DNA of 64,000 nucleotides from Aphanomyces cochlioides (GCA_019828595.1 JAHQRK010000002.1:4072355-4136354); one strand, 5' to 3'; counted from the first letter of the stretch, positions 32,489 to 43,844 are shown. A program made the numbers and translations. The notes: generated by a model from the letters alone, not told the origin.

Positions 32489-33455
32489 ATGGGGAGAGGC
32501 AAGCGGTTCACAGAAGAAGTCGGTGAAATCGCTGCCCACCGCACCAACGGACATTCTCACTGCTCGATTGCCAAGCAGGTTGGCTGCCCAGCCAACACCG
32601 TGAGCAATGTCCTCAAGAACACCACCATATATGGCAAGGCACGTTCGACTGGGCCAAAGTCAAAGCTGAGTGAACGCACTGTCGCGAAGATAAGACGTGA
32701 AGCTACAGTTGATTTTAAAAGTCCGTCCGAAATAAAGACATATTTGAAATTAGGTATACATGCACGCACTGTTCAACTCGTTTTTCAAAACACTGGATAT
32801 ATAGAGAGCACGTATCGTGAATCAAGTCCAGCGTTCACTGACGCACACAAGCAAGCTCGTTTTCAATGGGCTCAAGACAACGCAACACGAGGAGAGTCCT
32901 GAAAAGAAACTTAACTTGGATGGACCCGATGATTATCATTGCTACTGGCGCAAAAATCGTGTTCCGAAACAAAAGAGACTCAAGCGTCCACAAGGTGGCA
33001 GTGTCGTGATTTGGGCCTCGTTTTGTTGGAGCGGCAAGAGCGATATTGTTTTCCTTGATGGTCGTCAAGATTCAGAGAAATTTATTTATTTGTTCTCTGA
33101 GTTAATGCTACCCTTTGCTCAACGACATCACGGCACCAATATTGTCTTTCAGCAAAACAATGCGAGTATTCACTGCTCCCGCACAACCAAGGCGTTTTTC
33201 AGGAAAATCAAGTTGAATTCATGAGTTGGCCCGCACTTTCGCCGATTTTAAATACGATCGAAAAAGCTTGAGCTCGTTTGTCGCAAAAGGTTCATGACAA
33301 TGGACGACAGTAGTTCACATCAAGAGTGCAATATGAAGAACCAAATCGATGAGTCGTGGAACGAAGTCGATCAAAACTACTTTCACTCGTTGGTAAAATC
33401 GATGACTTGCAGCTGTTTAAAAGTGCATGCTCGTGGTGGTGATAAAATAACATTC
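32489..33455 (+). pseudogene. Tc1/mariner transposase, inactive
   Basis: From ATG 32489 the N-terminal helix-turn-helix reads GRGKRFTEEVGEIAAHRTNG, followed by SIAKQVGCPANTVSNVLKN, and a second DNA-binding part to AHKQARFQWAQDNA. The frame then shifts near 32890. The catalytic region continues from about 32911 as KKLNLDGPDDYHCYW, GGSVVIWASFCWSGKSDIVF and QQNNASIHCSRTTKAFF. In the family the last motif is QQDNAPxH, so the second catalytic Asp is Asn here. The segment that normally precedes NLDGPD is missing. SPILNTIEKA replaces the usual SPDLNPIENLW, and stops follow. Recognisable C-terminal sequence (SLVGKIDDLQLFKS) runs to about 33455. Confidence 0.8.
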
Positions 33456-33570
33456 TAATGAATCTTATTTTATATCTTGAACTTTGCATGCCCCTATCAT
33501 TGCATCTAACTGAGCATAGGCCGTTATGCATTCTTCATAGCGACGCACTTAAAATATCACCGTAGCAGAA

Positions 33571-33596
33571 CCTTGGATCAAAATCAGGAAGTGCTA
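33571..33596 (+). pseudogene. Decayed 3' fragment of initiator tRNA-Met (copy R0)
   Basis: T-arm and 3' acceptor strand only: CCTTGGATCAAAATCAGGAA then GTGCTA. There are mismatches in the T loop (CG to CA) and the T stem relative to intact copies. It marks the left edge of the right array; its downstream spacer is complete, with a 6-T tract and SNP G. Confidence 0.85.
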
Positions 33597-34038
33597 TCTT
33601 TTTCCCACTTTTTTCTCCCTCCACTTTCCAACTTTTTCCATTCTCCCGCCTGCCATTTTAACGTCCGACCTGCCATGTTTACACCAATACCACGAGTCGT
33701 GGCCACTTCTTTTCATCTTTAAAAACACATCAATTTCATAGACTGCACAAGCTCGCTCGTTGAGTTTGTGTGCATGCCTCTGTTTGGCTATGAACGGCCA
33801 GAGACTTGGCCATGCTTGTGTCTGCTGAAGACTAATGTCAAGCCGAGATGGCTGACGTGGGTAAGGCAAGAGAATGTTCGCTGTGGTGTTAGATAGCAGG
33901 GTTGTGCGGTATGAGAGTGGTGTGTAGGATATGGTTTGTGTGAGCGCGTGGTGTGTGTGAGGGGTGAAATAGTGTGTCGATGTGTGTGCGTGACGATAAA
34001 ATTTTGTATTTGTGTTTGACGGGAAAACAGGAGGAAGT

Positions 34039-34110
34039 AGCACTTTGGCGCAGAGGAAGCGTGTTGGGCTCATAACCCAAATGTCCTTGGATCGAAACCA
34101 AGAAGTGCTA
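34039..34110 (+). tRNA. tRNA-iMet: Initiator tRNA-Met (CAT), copy R1, reference copy
   Basis: 72 nt including discriminator A, no encoded CCA, no intron. Acceptor AGCACTT/AAGTGCT pairs fully, with A1:U72. D arm GCGC/GCGT has loop AGAGGAA. The anticodon stem TTGGG/CCCAA gives the three G:C pairs typical of initiators. The loop is CTCATAA with CAT at 34071-34073. T arm CTTGG/CCAAG has loop ATCGAAA, with A54 and A60 in place of the T and pyrimidine of elongators. These are the identity features of eukaryotic initiator tRNA, which brings Met to the start codon with eIF2. The internal promoter is complete: A box TGGCGCAGAGG 34046-34056 and B box GGATCGAAACC 34089-34099. The terminator TCTTTTT follows at once. 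This copy has U45, a 10-T tract and spacer SNP A. Confidence 0.97.
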
Positions 34111-34117
34111 TCTTTTT
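34111..34117 (+). terminator. RNA polymerase III terminator of copy R1
   Basis: TCTTTTT directly after the discriminator base. The same site follows every complete tRNA in both arrays; four right-array copies (R35, R41, R49, R51) have only four T. A second T-tract 5 nt further on could act as a backup. Confidence 0.85.
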
Positions 34118-34556
34118 CCCACTTTTTTTTTTCTCCCTCCACTTTCCAACTTTTTCCATTCTCCCGCCTGCCATTTTAACGTCCGACCTGCCATGTTTAC
34201 ACCAATACCACGAGTCATGGCCACTTCTTTTCATCTTTAAAAACACATCAATTTCATAGACTGCACAAGCTCGCTCGTTGAGTTTGTGTGCATGCCTCTG
34301 TTTGGCTATGAACGGCCAGAGACTTGGCCATGCTTGTGTCTGCTGAAGACTAATGTCAAGCCGAGATGGCTGACGTGGGTAAGGCAAGAGAATGTTCGCT
34401 GTGGTGTTAGATAGCAGGGTTGTGCGGTATGAGAGTGGTGTGTAGGATATGGTTTGTGTGAGCGCGTGGTGTGTGTGAGGGGTGAAATAGTGTGTCGATG
34501 TGTGTGCGTGACGATAAAATTTTGTATTTGTGTTTGACGGGAAAACAGGAGGAAGT

Positions 34557-34628
34557 AGCACTTTGGCGCAGAGGAAGCGTGTTGGGCTCATAACCCAAAG
34601 GTCCTTGGATCGAAACCAAGAAGTGCTA
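34557..34628 (+). tRNA. tRNA-iMet: Initiator tRNA-Met (CAT), copy R2
   Basis: G45. Terminator T5. Tract 7 T. Spacer SNP A. Confidence 0.95.
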
Positions 34629-35071
34629 TCTTTTTCCCACTTTTTTTCTCCCTCCACTTTCCAACTTTTTCCATTCTCCCGCCTGCCATTTTAACGTCCG
34701 ACCTGCCATGTTTACACCAATACCACGAGTCATGGCCACTTCTTTTCATCTTTAAAAACACATCAATTTCATAGACTGCACAAGCTCGCTCGTTGAGTTT
34801 GTGTGCATGCCTCTGTTTGGCTATGAACGGCCAGAGACTTGGCCATGCTTGTGTCTGCTGAAGACTAATGTCAAGCCGAGATGGCTGACGTGGGTAAGGC
34901 AAGAGAATGTTCGCTGTGGTGTTAGATAGCAGGGTTGTGCGGTATGAGAGTGGTGTGTAGGATATGGTTTGTGTGAGCGCGTGGTGTGTGTGAGGGGTGA
35001 AATAGTGTGTCGATGTGTGTGCGTGACGATAAAATTTTGTATTTGTGTTTGACGGGAAAACAGGAGGAAGT

Positions 35072-35143
35072 AGCACTTTGGCGCAGAGGAAGCGTGTTGG
35101 GCTCATAACCCAAATGTCCTTGGATCGAAACCAAGAAGTGCTA
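35072..35143 (+). tRNA. tRNA-iMet: Initiator tRNA-Met (CAT), copy R3
   Basis: U45. T5. Interrupted tract TTTTCTT, shared with L3, L6 and R6. SNP A. The spacer has a 3-bp GCT insertion near 35432. Confidence 0.95.
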
Positions 35144-35589
35144 TCTTTTTCCCACTTTTCTTCTCCCTCCACTTTCCAACTTTTTCCATTCTCCCGCCTG
35201 CCATTTTAACGTCCGACCTGCCATGTTTACACCAATACCACGAGTCATGGCCACTTCTTTTCATCTTTAAAAACACATCAATTTCATAGACTGCACAAGC
35301 TCGCTCGTTGAGTTTGTGTGCATGCCTCTGTTTGGCTATGAACGGCCAGAGACTTGGCCATGCTTGTGTCTGCTGAAGACTAATGTCAAGCCGAGATGGC
35401 TGACGTGGGTAAGGCAAGAGAATGTTCGCTGCTGTGGTGTTAGATAGCAGGGTTGTGCGGTATGAGAGTGGTGTGTAGGATATGGTTTGTGTGAGCGCGT
35501 GGTGTGTGTGAGGGGTGAAATAGTGTGTCGATGTGTGTGCGTGACGATAAAATTTTGTATTTGTGTTTGACGGGAAAACAGGAGGAAGT

Positions 35590-35661
35590 AGCACTTTGGC
35601 GCAGAGGAAGCGTGTTGGGCTCATAACCCAAATGTCCTTGGATCGAAACCAAGAAGTGCTA
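35590..35661 (+). tRNA. tRNA-iMet: Initiator tRNA-Met (CAT), copy R4
   Basis: U45. T5. Tract 8 T. SNP A. Confidence 0.95.
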
Positions 35662-36105
35662 TCTTTTTCCCACTTTTTTTTCTCCCTCCACTTTCCAACT
35701 TTTTCCATTCTCCCGCCTGCCATTTTAACGTCCGACCTGCCATGTTTACACCAATACCACGAGTCATGGCCACTTCTTTTCATCTTTAAAAACACATCAA
35801 TTTCATAGACTGCACAAGCTCGCTCGTTGAGTTTGTGTGCATGCCTCTGTTTGGCTATGAACGGCCAGAGACTTGGCCATGCTTGTGTCTGCTGAAGACT
35901 AATGTCAAGCCGAGATGGCTGACGTGGGTAAGGCAAGAGAATGTTCGCTGTGGTGTTAGATAGCAGGGTTGTGCGGTATGAGAGTGGTGTGTAGGATATG
36001 GTTTGTGTGAGCGCGTGGTGTGTGTGAGGGGTGAAATAGTGTGTCGATGTGTGTGCGTGACGATAAAATTTTGTATTTGTGTTTGACGGGAAAACAGGAG
36101 GAAGT

Positions 36106-36177
36106 AGCACTTTGGCGCAGAGGAAGCGTGTTGGGCTCATAACCCAAAGGTCCTTGGATCGAAACCAAGAAGTGCTA
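36106..36177 (+). tRNA. tRNA-iMet: Initiator tRNA-Met (CAT), copy R5
   Basis: G45. T5. Tract 7 T. SNP A. Confidence 0.95.
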
Positions 36178-36620
36178 TCTTTTTCCCACTTTTTTTCTCC
36201 CTCCACTTTCCAACTTTTTCCATTCTCCCGCCTGCCATTTTAACGTCCGACCTGCCATGTTTACACCAATACCACGAGTCATGGCCACTTCTTTTCATCT
36301 TTAAAAACACATCAATTTCATAGACTGCACAAGCTCGCTCGTTGAGTTTGTGTGCATGCCTCTGTTTGGCTATGAACGGCCAGAGACTTGGCCATGCTTG
36401 TGTCTGCTGAAGACTAATGTCAAGCCGAGATGGCTGACGTGGGTAAGGCAAGAGAATGTTCGCTGTGGTGTTAGATAGCAGGGTTGTGCGGTATGAGAGT
36501 GGTGTGTAGGATATGGTTTGTGTGAGCGCGTGGTGTGTGTGAGGGGTGAAATAGTGTGTCGATGTGTGTGCGTGACGATAAAATTTTGTATTTGTGTTTG
36601 ACGGGAAAACAGGAGGAAGT

Positions 36621-36692
36621 AGCACTTTGGCGCAGAGGAAGCGTGTTGGGCTCATAACCCAAATGTCCTTGGATCGAAACCAAGAAGTGCTA
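36621..36692 (+). tRNA. tRNA-iMet: Initiator tRNA-Met (CAT), copy R6
   Basis: U45. T5. Interrupted tract TTTTCTT. SNP A. Confidence 0.95.
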
Positions 36693-37135
36693 TCTTTTTC
36701 CCACTTTTCTTCTCCCTCCACTTTCCAACTTTTTCCATTCTCCCGCCTGCCATTTTAACGTCCGACCTGCCATGTTTACACCAATACCACGAGTCATGGC
36801 CACTTCTTTTCATCTTTAAAAACACATCAATTTCATAGACTGCACAAGCTCGCTCGTTGAGTTTGTGTGCATGCCTCTGTTTGGCTATGAACGGCCAGAG
36901 ACTTGGCCATGCTTGTGTCTGCTGAAGACTAATGTCAAGCCGAGATGGCTGACGTGGGTAAGGCAAGAGAATGTTCGCTGTGGTGTTAGATAGCAGGGTT
37001 GTGCGGTATGAGAGTGGTGTGTAGGATATGGTTTGTGTGAGCGCGTGGTGTGTGTGAGGGGTGAAATAGTGTGTCGATGTGTGTGCGTGACGATAAAATT
37101 TTGTATTTGTGTTTGACGGGAAAACAGGAGGAAGT

Positions 37136-37207
37136 AGCACTTTGGCGCAGAGGAAGCGTGTTGGGCTCATAACCCAAATGTCCTTGGATCGAAACCAAGA
37201 AGTGCTA
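37136..37207 (+). tRNA. tRNA-iMet: Initiator tRNA-Met (CAT), copy R7
   Basis: U45. T5. Tract 7 T. SNP G. Confidence 0.95.
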
Positions 37208-37650
37208 TCTTTTTCCCACTTTTTTTCTCCCTCCACTTTCCAACTTTTTCCATTCTCCCGCCTGCCATTTTAACGTCCGACCTGCCATGTTTACACCAAT
37301 ACCACGAGTCGTGGCCACTTCTTTTCATCTTTAAAAACACATCAATTTCATAGACTGCACAAGCTCGCTCGTTGAGTTTGTGTGCATGCCTCTGTTTGGC
37401 TATGAACGGCCAGAGACTTGGCCATGCTTGTGTCTGCTGAAGACTAATGTCAAGCCGAGATGGCTGACGTGGGTAAGGCAAGAGAATGTTCGCTGTGGTG
37501 TTAGATAGCAGGGTTGTGCGGTATGAGAGTGGTGTGTAGGATATGGTTTGTGTGAGCGCGTGGTGTGTGTGAGGGGTGAAATAGTGTGTCGATGTGTGTG
37601 CGTGACGATAAAATTTTGTATTTGTGTTTGACGGGAAAACAGGAGGAAGT

Positions 37651-37722
37651 AGCACTTTGGCGCAGAGGAAGCGTGTTGGGCTCATAACCCAAATGTCCTT
37701 GGATCGAAACCAAGAAGTGCTA
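37651..37722 (+). tRNA. tRNA-iMet: Initiator tRNA-Met (CAT), copy R8
   Basis: U45. T5. Tract 9 T. SNP A. Confidence 0.95.
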
Positions 37723-38167
37723 TCTTTTTCCCACTTTTTTTTTCTCCCTCCACTTTCCAACTTTTTCCATTCTCCCGCCTGCCATTTTAACGTCCGACCT
37801 GCCATGTTTACACCAATACCACGAGTCATGGCCACTTCTTTTCATCTTTAAAAACACATCAATTTCATAGACTGCACAAGCTCGCTCGTTGAGTTTGTGT
37901 GCATGCCTCTGTTTGGCTATGAACGGCCAGAGACTTGGCCATGCTTGTGTCTGCTGAAGACTAATGTCAAGCCGAGATGGCTGACGTGGGTAAGGCAAGA
38001 GAATGTTCGCTGTGGTGTTAGATAGCAGGGTTGTGCGGTATGAGAGTGGTGTGTAGGATATGGTTTGTGTGAGCGCGTGGTGTGTGTGAGGGGTGAAATA
38101 GTGTGTCGATGTGTGTGCGTGACGATAAAATTTTGTATTTGTGTTTGACGGGAAAACAGGAGGAAGT

Positions 38168-38239
38168 AGCACTTTGGCGCAGAGGAAGCGTGTTGGGCTC
38201 ATAACCCAAAGGTCCTTGGATCGAAACCAAGAAGTGCTA
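38168..38239 (+). tRNA. tRNA-iMet: Initiator tRNA-Met (CAT), copy R9
   Basis: G45. T5. Tract 8 T. SNP A. Confidence 0.95.
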
Positions 38240-38683
38240 TCTTTTTCCCACTTTTTTTTCTCCCTCCACTTTCCAACTTTTTCCATTCTCCCGCCTGCCA
38301 TTTTAACGTCCGACCTGCCATGTTTACACCAATACCACGAGTCATGGCCACTTCTTTTCATCTTTAAAAACACATCAATTTCATAGACTGCACAAGCTCG
38401 CTCGTTGAGTTTGTGTGCATGCCTCTGTTTGGCTATGAACGGCCAGAGACTTGGCCATGCTTGTGTCTGCTGAAGACTAATGTCAAGCCGAGATGGCTGA
38501 CGTGGGTAAGGCAAGAGAATGTTCGCTGTGGTGTTAGATAGCAGGGTTGTGCGGTATGAGAGTGGTGTGTAGGATATGGTTTGTGTGAGCGCGTGGTGTG
38601 TGTGAGGGGTGAAATAGTGTGTCGATGTGTGTGCGTGACGATAAAATTTTGTATTTGTGTTTGACGGGAAAACAGGAGGAAGT

Positions 38684-38755
38684 AGCACTTTGGCGCAGAG
38701 GAAGCGTGTTGGGCTCATAACCCAAATGTCCTTGGATCGAAACCAAGAAGTGCTA
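38684..38755 (+). tRNA. tRNA-iMet: Initiator tRNA-Met (CAT), copy R10
   Basis: U45. T5. Tract 9 T. SNP G. Confidence 0.95.
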
Positions 38756-39200
38756 TCTTTTTCCCACTTTTTTTTTCTCCCTCCACTTTCCAACTTTTTC
38801 CATTCTCCCGCCTGCCATTTTAACGTCCGACCTGCCATGTTTACACCAATACCACGAGTCGTGGCCACTTCTTTTCATCTTTAAAAACACATCAATTTCA
38901 TAGACTGCACAAGCTCGCTCGTTGAGTTTGTGTGCATGCCTCTGTTTGGCTATGAACGGCCAGAGACTTGGCCATGCTTGTGTCTGCTGAAGACTAATGT
39001 CAAGCCGAGATGGCTGACGTGGGTAAGGCAAGAGAATGTTCGCTGTGGTGTTAGATAGCAGGGTTGTGCGGTATGAGAGTGGTGTGTAGGATATGGTTTG
39101 TGTGAGCGCGTGGTGTGTGTGAGGGGTGAAATAGTGTGTCGATGTGTGTGCGTGACGATAAAATTTTGTATTTGTGTTTGACGGGAAAACAGGAGGAAGT

Positions 39201-39272
39201 AGCACTTTGGCGCAGAGGAAGCGTGTTGGGCTCATAACCCAAATGTCCTTGGATCGAAACCAAGAAGTGCTA
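39201..39272 (+). tRNA. tRNA-iMet: Initiator tRNA-Met (CAT), copy R11
   Basis: U45. T5. Tract 9 T. SNP G; same state as R10. Confidence 0.95.
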
Positions 39273-39717
39273 TCTTTTTCCCACTTTTTTTTTCTCCCTC
39301 CACTTTCCAACTTTTTCCATTCTCCCGCCTGCCATTTTAACGTCCGACCTGCCATGTTTACACCAATACCACGAGTCGTGGCCACTTCTTTTCATCTTTA
39401 AAAACACATCAATTTCATAGACTGCACAAGCTCGCTCGTTGAGTTTGTGTGCATGCCTCTGTTTGGCTATGAACGGCCAGAGACTTGGCCATGCTTGTGT
39501 CTGCTGAAGACTAATGTCAAGCCGAGATGGCTGACGTGGGTAAGGCAAGAGAATGTTCGCTGTGGTGTTAGATAGCAGGGTTGTGCGGTATGAGAGTGGT
39601 GTGTAGGATATGGTTTGTGTGAGCGCGTGGTGTGTGTGAGGGGTGAAATAGTGTGTCGATGTGTGTGCGTGACGATAAAATTTTGTATTTGTGTTTGACG
39701 GGAAAACAGGAGGAAGT

Positions 39718-39789
39718 AGCACTTTGGCGCAGAGGAAGCGTGTTGGGCTCATAACCCAAATGTCCTTGGATCGAAACCAAGAAGTGCTA
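39718..39789 (+). tRNA. tRNA-iMet: Initiator tRNA-Met (CAT), copy R12
   Basis: U45, the last U45 copy seen going right. T5. Tract 8 T. SNP A. Confidence 0.95.
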
Positions 39790-40233
39790 TCTTTTTCCCA
39801 CTTTTTTTTCTCCCTCCACTTTCCAACTTTTTCCATTCTCCCGCCTGCCATTTTAACGTCCGACCTGCCATGTTTACACCAATACCACGAGTCATGGCCA
39901 CTTCTTTTCATCTTTAAAAACACATCAATTTCATAGACTGCACAAGCTCGCTCGTTGAGTTTGTGTGCATGCCTCTGTTTGGCTATGAACGGCCAGAGAC
40001 TTGGCCATGCTTGTGTCTGCTGAAGACTAATGTCAAGCCGAGATGGCTGACGTGGGTAAGGCAAGAGAATGTTCGCTGTGGTGTTAGATAGCAGGGTTGT
40101 GCGGTATGAGAGTGGTGTGTAGGATATGGTTTGTGTGAGCGCGTGGTGTGTGTGAGGGGTGAAATAGTGTGTCGATGTGTGTGCGTGACGATAAAATTTT
40201 GTATTTGTGTTTGACGGGAAAACAGGAGGAAGT

Positions 40234-40305
40234 AGCACTTTGGCGCAGAGGAAGCGTGTTGGGCTCATAACCCAAAGGTCCTTGGATCGAAACCAAGAAG
40301 TGCTA
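40234..40305 (+). tRNA. tRNA-iMet: Initiator tRNA-Met (CAT), copy R13
   Basis: G45. T5. Tract 6 T. SNP A. Confidence 0.95.
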
Positions 40306-40747
40306 TCTTTTTCCCACTTTTTTCTCCCTCCACTTTCCAACTTTTTCCATTCTCCCGCCTGCCATTTTAACGTCCGACCTGCCATGTTTACACCAATACC
40401 ACGAGTCATGGCCACTTCTTTTCATCTTTAAAAACACATCAATTTCATAGACTGCACAAGCTCGCTCGTTGAGTTTGTGTGCATGCCTCTGTTTGGCTAT
40501 GAACGGCCAGAGACTTGGCCATGCTTGTGTCTGCTGAAGACTAATGTCAAGCCGAGATGGCTGACGTGGGTAAGGCAAGAGAATGTTCGCTGTGGTGTTA
40601 GATAGCAGGGTTGTGCGGTATGAGAGTGGTGTGTAGGATATGGTTTGTGTGAGCGCGTGGTGTGTGTGAGGGGTGAAATAGTGTGTCGATGTGTGTGCGT
40701 GACGATAAAATTTTGTATTTGTGTTTGACGGGAAAACAGGAGGAAGT

Positions 40748-40819
40748 AGCACTTTGGCGCAGAGGAAGCGTGTTGGGCTCATAACCCAAAGGTCCTTGGA
40801 TCGAAACCAAGAAGTGCTA
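40748..40819 (+). tRNA. tRNA-iMet: Initiator tRNA-Met (CAT), copy R14
   Basis: G45. T5. Tract 8 T. SNP A. R13-R14 and R15 show an alternating 6/8/6 tract pattern. Confidence 0.95.
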
Positions 40820-41263
40820 TCTTTTTCCCACTTTTTTTTCTCCCTCCACTTTCCAACTTTTTCCATTCTCCCGCCTGCCATTTTAACGTCCGACCTGCCA
40901 TGTTTACACCAATACCACGAGTCATGGCCACTTCTTTTCATCTTTAAAAACACATCAATTTCATAGACTGCACAAGCTCGCTCGTTGAGTTTGTGTGCAT
41001 GCCTCTGTTTGGCTATGAACGGCCAGAGACTTGGCCATGCTTGTGTCTGCTGAAGACTAATGTCAAGCCGAGATGGCTGACGTGGGTAAGGCAAGAGAAT
41101 GTTCGCTGTGGTGTTAGATAGCAGGGTTGTGCGGTATGAGAGTGGTGTGTAGGATATGGTTTGTGTGAGCGCGTGGTGTGTGTGAGGGGTGAAATAGTGT
41201 GTCGATGTGTGTGCGTGACGATAAAATTTTGTATTTGTGTTTGACGGGAAAACAGGAGGAAGT

Positions 41264-41335
41264 AGCACTTTGGCGCAGAGGAAGCGTGTTGGGCTCATAA
41301 CCCAAAGGTCCTTGGATCGAAACCAAGAAGTGCTA
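41264..41335 (+). tRNA. tRNA-iMet: Initiator tRNA-Met (CAT), copy R15
   Basis: G45. T5. Tract 6 T. SNP A. Confidence 0.95.
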
Positions 41336-41777
41336 TCTTTTTCCCACTTTTTTCTCCCTCCACTTTCCAACTTTTTCCATTCTCCCGCCTGCCATTTTAA
41401 CGTCCGACCTGCCATGTTTACACCAATACCACGAGTCATGGCCACTTCTTTTCATCTTTAAAAACACATCAATTTCATAGACTGCACAAGCTCGCTCGTT
41501 GAGTTTGTGTGCATGCCTCTGTTTGGCTATGAACGGCCAGAGACTTGGCCATGCTTGTGTCTGCTGAAGACTAATGTCAAGCCGAGATGGCTGACGTGGG
41601 TAAGGCAAGAGAATGTTCGCTGTGGTGTTAGATAGCAGGGTTGTGCGGTATGAGAGTGGTGTGTAGGATATGGTTTGTGTGAGCGCGTGGTGTGTGTGAG
41701 GGGTGAAATAGTGTGTCGATGTGTGTGCGTGACGATAAAATTTTGTATTTGTGTTTGACGGGAAAACAGGAGGAAGT

Positions 41778-41849
41778 AGCACTTTGGCGCAGAGGAAGCG
41801 TGTTGGGCTCATAACCCAAAGGTCCTTGGATCGAAACCAAGAAGTGCTA
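41778..41849 (+). tRNA. tRNA-iMet: Initiator tRNA-Met (CAT), copy R16
   Basis: G45. Terminator CCTTTTT instead of TCTTTTT. Tract 12 T, among the longest. SNP A. Confidence 0.95.
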
Positions 41850-42297
41850 CCTTTTTCCCACTTTTTTTTTTTTCTCCCTCCACTTTCCAACTTTTTCCAT
41901 TCTCCCGCCTGCCATTTTAACGTCCGACCTGCCATGTTTACACCAATACCACGAGTCATGGCCACTTCTTTTCATCTTTAAAAACACATCAATTTCATAG
42001 ACTGCACAAGCTCGCTCGTTGAGTTTGTGTGCATGCCTCTGTTTGGCTATGAACGGCCAGAGACTTGGCCATGCTTGTGTCTGCTGAAGACTAATGTCAA
42101 GCCGAGATGGCTGACGTGGGTAAGGCAAGAGAATGTTCGCTGTGGTGTTAGATAGCAGGGTTGTGCGGTATGAGAGTGGTGTGTAGGATATGGTTTGTGT
42201 GAGCGCGTGGTGTGTGTGAGGGGTGAAATAGTGTGTCGATGTGTGTGCGTGACGATAAAATTTTGTATTTGTGTTTGACGGGAAAACAGGAGGAAGT

Positions 42298-42369
42298 AGC
42301 ACTTTGGCGCAGAGGAAGCGTGTTGGGCTCATAACCCAAAGGTCCTTGGATCGAAACCAAGAAGTGCTA
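42298..42369 (+). tRNA. tRNA-iMet: Initiator tRNA-Met (CAT), copy R17
   Basis: G45. T5. Tract 7 T. SNP G. Confidence 0.95.
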
Positions 42370-42812
42370 TCTTTTTCCCACTTTTTTTCTCCCTCCACTT
42401 TCCAACTTTTTCCATTCTCCCGCCTGCCATTTTAACGTCCGACCTGCCATGTTTACACCAATACCACGAGTCGTGGCCACTTCTTTTCATCTTTAAAAAC
42501 ACATCAATTTCATAGACTGCACAAGCTCGCTCGTTGAGTTTGTGTGCATGCCTCTGTTTGGCTATGAACGGCCAGAGACTTGGCCATGCTTGTGTCTGCT
42601 GAAGACTAATGTCAAGCCGAGATGGCTGACGTGGGTAAGGCAAGAGAATGTTCGCTGTGGTGTTAGATAGCAGGGTTGTGCGGTATGAGAGTGGTGTGTA
42701 GGATATGGTTTGTGTGAGCGCGTGGTGTGTGTGAGGGGTGAAATAGTGTGTCGATGTGTGTGCGTGACGATAAAATTTTGTATTTGTGTTTGACGGGAAA
42801 ACAGGAGGAAGT

Positions 42813-42884
42813 AGCACTTTGGCGCAGAGGAAGCGTGTTGGGCTCATAACCCAAAGGTCCTTGGATCGAAACCAAGAAGTGCTA
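42813..42884 (+). tRNA. tRNA-iMet: Initiator tRNA-Met (CAT), copy R18
   Basis: G45. T5. Tract 9 T. SNP G. Confidence 0.95.
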
Positions 42885-43329
42885 TCTTTTTCCCACTTTT
42901 TTTTTCTCCCTCCACTTTCCAACTTTTTCCATTCTCCCGCCTGCCATTTTAACGTCCGACCTGCCATGTTTACACCAATACCACGAGTCGTGGCCACTTC
43001 TTTTCATCTTTAAAAACACATCAATTTCATAGACTGCACAAGCTCGCTCGTTGAGTTTGTGTGCATGCCTCTGTTTGGCTATGAACGGCCAGAGACTTGG
43101 CCATGCTTGTGTCTGCTGAAGACTAATGTCAAGCCGAGATGGCTGACGTGGGTAAGGCAAGAGAATGTTCGCTGTGGTGTTAGATAGCAGGGTTGTGCGG
43201 TATGAGAGTGGTGTGTAGGATATGGTTTGTGTGAGCGCGTGGTGTGTGTGAGGGGTGAAATAGTGTGTCGATGTGTGTGCGTGACGATAAAATTTTGTAT
43301 TTGTGTTTGACGGGAAAACAGGAGGAAGT

Positions 43330-43401
43330 AGCACTTTGGCGCAGAGGAAGCGTGTTGGGCTCATAACCCAAAGGTCCTTGGATCGAAACCAAGAAGTGCT
43401 A
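43330..43401 (+). tRNA. tRNA-iMet: Initiator tRNA-Met (CAT), copy R19
   Basis: G45. T5. Tract 7 T. SNP G. R17-R19 (7/9/7, all G) has the same pattern as R32-R34. Confidence 0.95.
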
Positions 43402-43844
43402 TCTTTTTCCCACTTTTTTTCTCCCTCCACTTTCCAACTTTTTCCATTCTCCCGCCTGCCATTTTAACGTCCGACCTGCCATGTTTACACCAATACCACG
43501 AGTCGTGGCCACTTCTTTTCATCTTTAAAAACACATCAATTTCATAGACTGCACAAGCTCGCTCGTTGAGTTTGTGTGCATGCCTCTGTTTGGCTATGAA
43601 CGGCCAGAGACTTGGCCATGCTTGTGTCTGCTGAAGACTAATGTCAAGCCGAGATGGCTGACGTGGGTAAGGCAAGAGAATGTTCGCTGTGGTGTTAGAT
43701 AGCAGGGTTGTGCGGTATGAGAGTGGTGTGTAGGATATGGTTTGTGTGAGCGCGTGGTGTGTGTGAGGGGTGAAATAGTGTGTCGATGTGTGTGCGTGAC
43801 GATAAAATTTTGTATTTGTGTTTGACGGGAAAACAGGAGGAAGT

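Larger units (their letters stand above)
32424..33512. mobile_element. Degenerate Tc1/mariner element with imperfect TIRs
   Basis: Both ends begin CAG and share GCAATGATAG, three variable bases, CAT, one variable base, CAAA, and TTCAA in inverted orientation (left from 32424, right ending 33512). TA precedes the left end (32422-32423); the matching TA on the right is not preserved. The element encloses a broken transposase on the plus strand and is about 1.1 kb, shorter than a typical full element. Confidence 0.65.
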
